A stretch of 6,559 bases of DNA, taken from the NCBI GenBank assembly GCA_002439705.1, contig DJPE01000081.1:17475-24033 (forward strand), in the 5' to 3' direction. The notes beneath the pieces are model-generated. The model saw only the letters and a program-made list of their open reading frames with translations. It ran no database searches and was not told the DNA's origin. The translations under genes were made by a program, and so were the position numbers. Positions 5,926 through 6,559 of this stretch are shown piece by piece (position 1 is the stretch's first letter; the number at the start of each line of letters is the position of its first letter). This stretch comes from Christensenella sp. UBA6420. GTDB taxonomy: Bacteria; Bacillota; Clostridia; Christensenellales; DTU072.

Positions 5926-6559
5926 ATGAAAAAAACGTCTCGTATCTTAATTTTAATTCTGTTGGCGTGCGTCGTTGCGGCGTGCGCTTTCGGCTGTAAT
6001 AATAACGAAGAATTCGATTCCTTTTCGGTAATCAAAGAAGAAATCGCCGTAAAAATCGGCGGCAGGTTCACCCTTGCAAACTGCTTCGAAACGACGGGCA
6101 AAGGGAAAATTTATTATACCGTCGAAAACCCCGACGTAATGAGCGTTGACGGCGGAGTTCTTACGGGGTTAGCAGAAGGAAAAGGATACGTTTACGCCGT
6201 AAGCGGTCGGTACGAAGCGAGAATAAAGGTGGTAATTTACGACGCCGATAAAATCAACGTAAGAGTAAACGACGCTACCTTTACTTACGACGGAGAAGTA
6301 AAAAACGTATCTATATCGGGCAATATTCCCGAAGACGCCACGATAAAATATTACGTCGACGGAGAAGAATTTTTCGGTACGGCTACGCCCGGGAAATATA
6401 AGGTAAGGGCGGAAGTTATTTTGTCGGGGAATTATAAAGTAAACTATCTTTCCGACACCGCTACCCTTACCATTAACCGAGCTACTATCCCTATTAACGT
6501 AAGTTTCAAGTCGGCTACGTTCGACTACGACGGCACGGAAAAGAGAATAGACCTTACAT
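5926..6559 (+). CDS. Putative lipoprotein with bacterial Ig-like and YDG-type repeats, truncated by window end
   Basis: Function unknown; likely a surface-anchored protein. The 211 visible residues start with a lipoprotein signal: basic MKKTSR, a hydrophobic stretch (7-19), then two possible lipobox cysteines, VAAC (C20) and AFGC (C24, followed by Asn-rich NNN). Residues about 34-104 resemble a Big_2-type Ig-like fold, with the typical ENPDVMSVDGGVLTGLAEG run (67-85). Residues about 110-186 resemble an MBG/YDG-type repeat: FTYDG (119-123), SGNIPEDA, GKYKV, SGNYKVNY, then a strand ending ATLTINRA. A second unit begins at about 188 with FDYDG (199-203) and runs out of the window, so the full protein probably has a tandem array. 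GGAG (5917-5920) lies five nt before the ATG. Codon use matches the neighbours. It is a natural substrate for the Lgt encoded nearby, but its ligand or role cannot be read from the sequence. Confidence 0.82.
   Translation, partial: MKKTSRILILILLACVVAACAFGCNNNEEFDSFSVIKEEIAVKIGGRFTLANCFETTGKGKIYYTVENPDVMSVDGGVLTGLAEGKGYVYAVSGRYEARIKVVIYDADKINVRVNDATFTYDGEVKNVSISGNIPEDATIKYYVDGEEFFGTATPGKYKVRAEVILSGNYKVNYLSDTATLTINRATIPINVSFKSATFDYDGTEKRIDLT

Overview
The window reads as chromosomal DNA of a low-to-moderate GC member of the Bacillota, most likely an uncultured gut-type clostridium. The reasons are the long Firmicutes-type GalT, the clostridial variant of the galactokinase substrate motif (GNHTDH), purine-rich Shine-Dalgarno sites and normal use of TGA as a stop. 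The exact lineage cannot be fixed from the sequence alone.

Layout. At the extreme left edge a minus-strand gene appears to begin (start codon at 4-6 behind a strong ribosome binding site) and runs out of the window. Positions 7-561 hold no convincing protein gene but are densely structured. They contain a minus-strand intrinsic terminator (85-109), a 24-bp inverted repeat whose arms lie about 230 bp apart (115-138 with 372-395) and enclose further nested pairings, a large bulged hairpin (399-473), and three consecutive hairpins sharing the same flanks. The last of these looks like a plus-strand terminator and ends at the stop codon of pncB.

Positions 562-4271 carry a tight minus-strand operon transcribed galK - lgt - pncB. 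The galK stop codon abuts the lgt start codon, and the lgt stop overlaps the pncB start. Divergent from it, galT (4364-5863, plus) lies behind a 92-bp spacer in which good sigma-A type promoters for both directions overlap. Downstream of galT a lipoprotein with bacterial Ig-like and YDG-type repeats starts at 5926 and is cut by the window end.

How the genes work together. GalK and GalT are two consecutive Leloir steps: galactose to galactose-1-phosphate, then exchange with UDP-glucose. No galE epimerase or transporter is in the window. Lgt lipidates lipoproteins, and the protein encoded at 5926 would be one of its substrates. PncB salvages nicotinate for NAD. The link between galK, lgt and pncB is co-transcription rather than a shared pathway.

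The best candidate for something undescribed is the structured intergenic element at 115-562. It is either a large plus-strand noncoding RNA or a minus-strand leader/attenuator for the gene at the left edge. Variant residues in Lgt and the interlocked galK/galT promoters are secondary points of interest.
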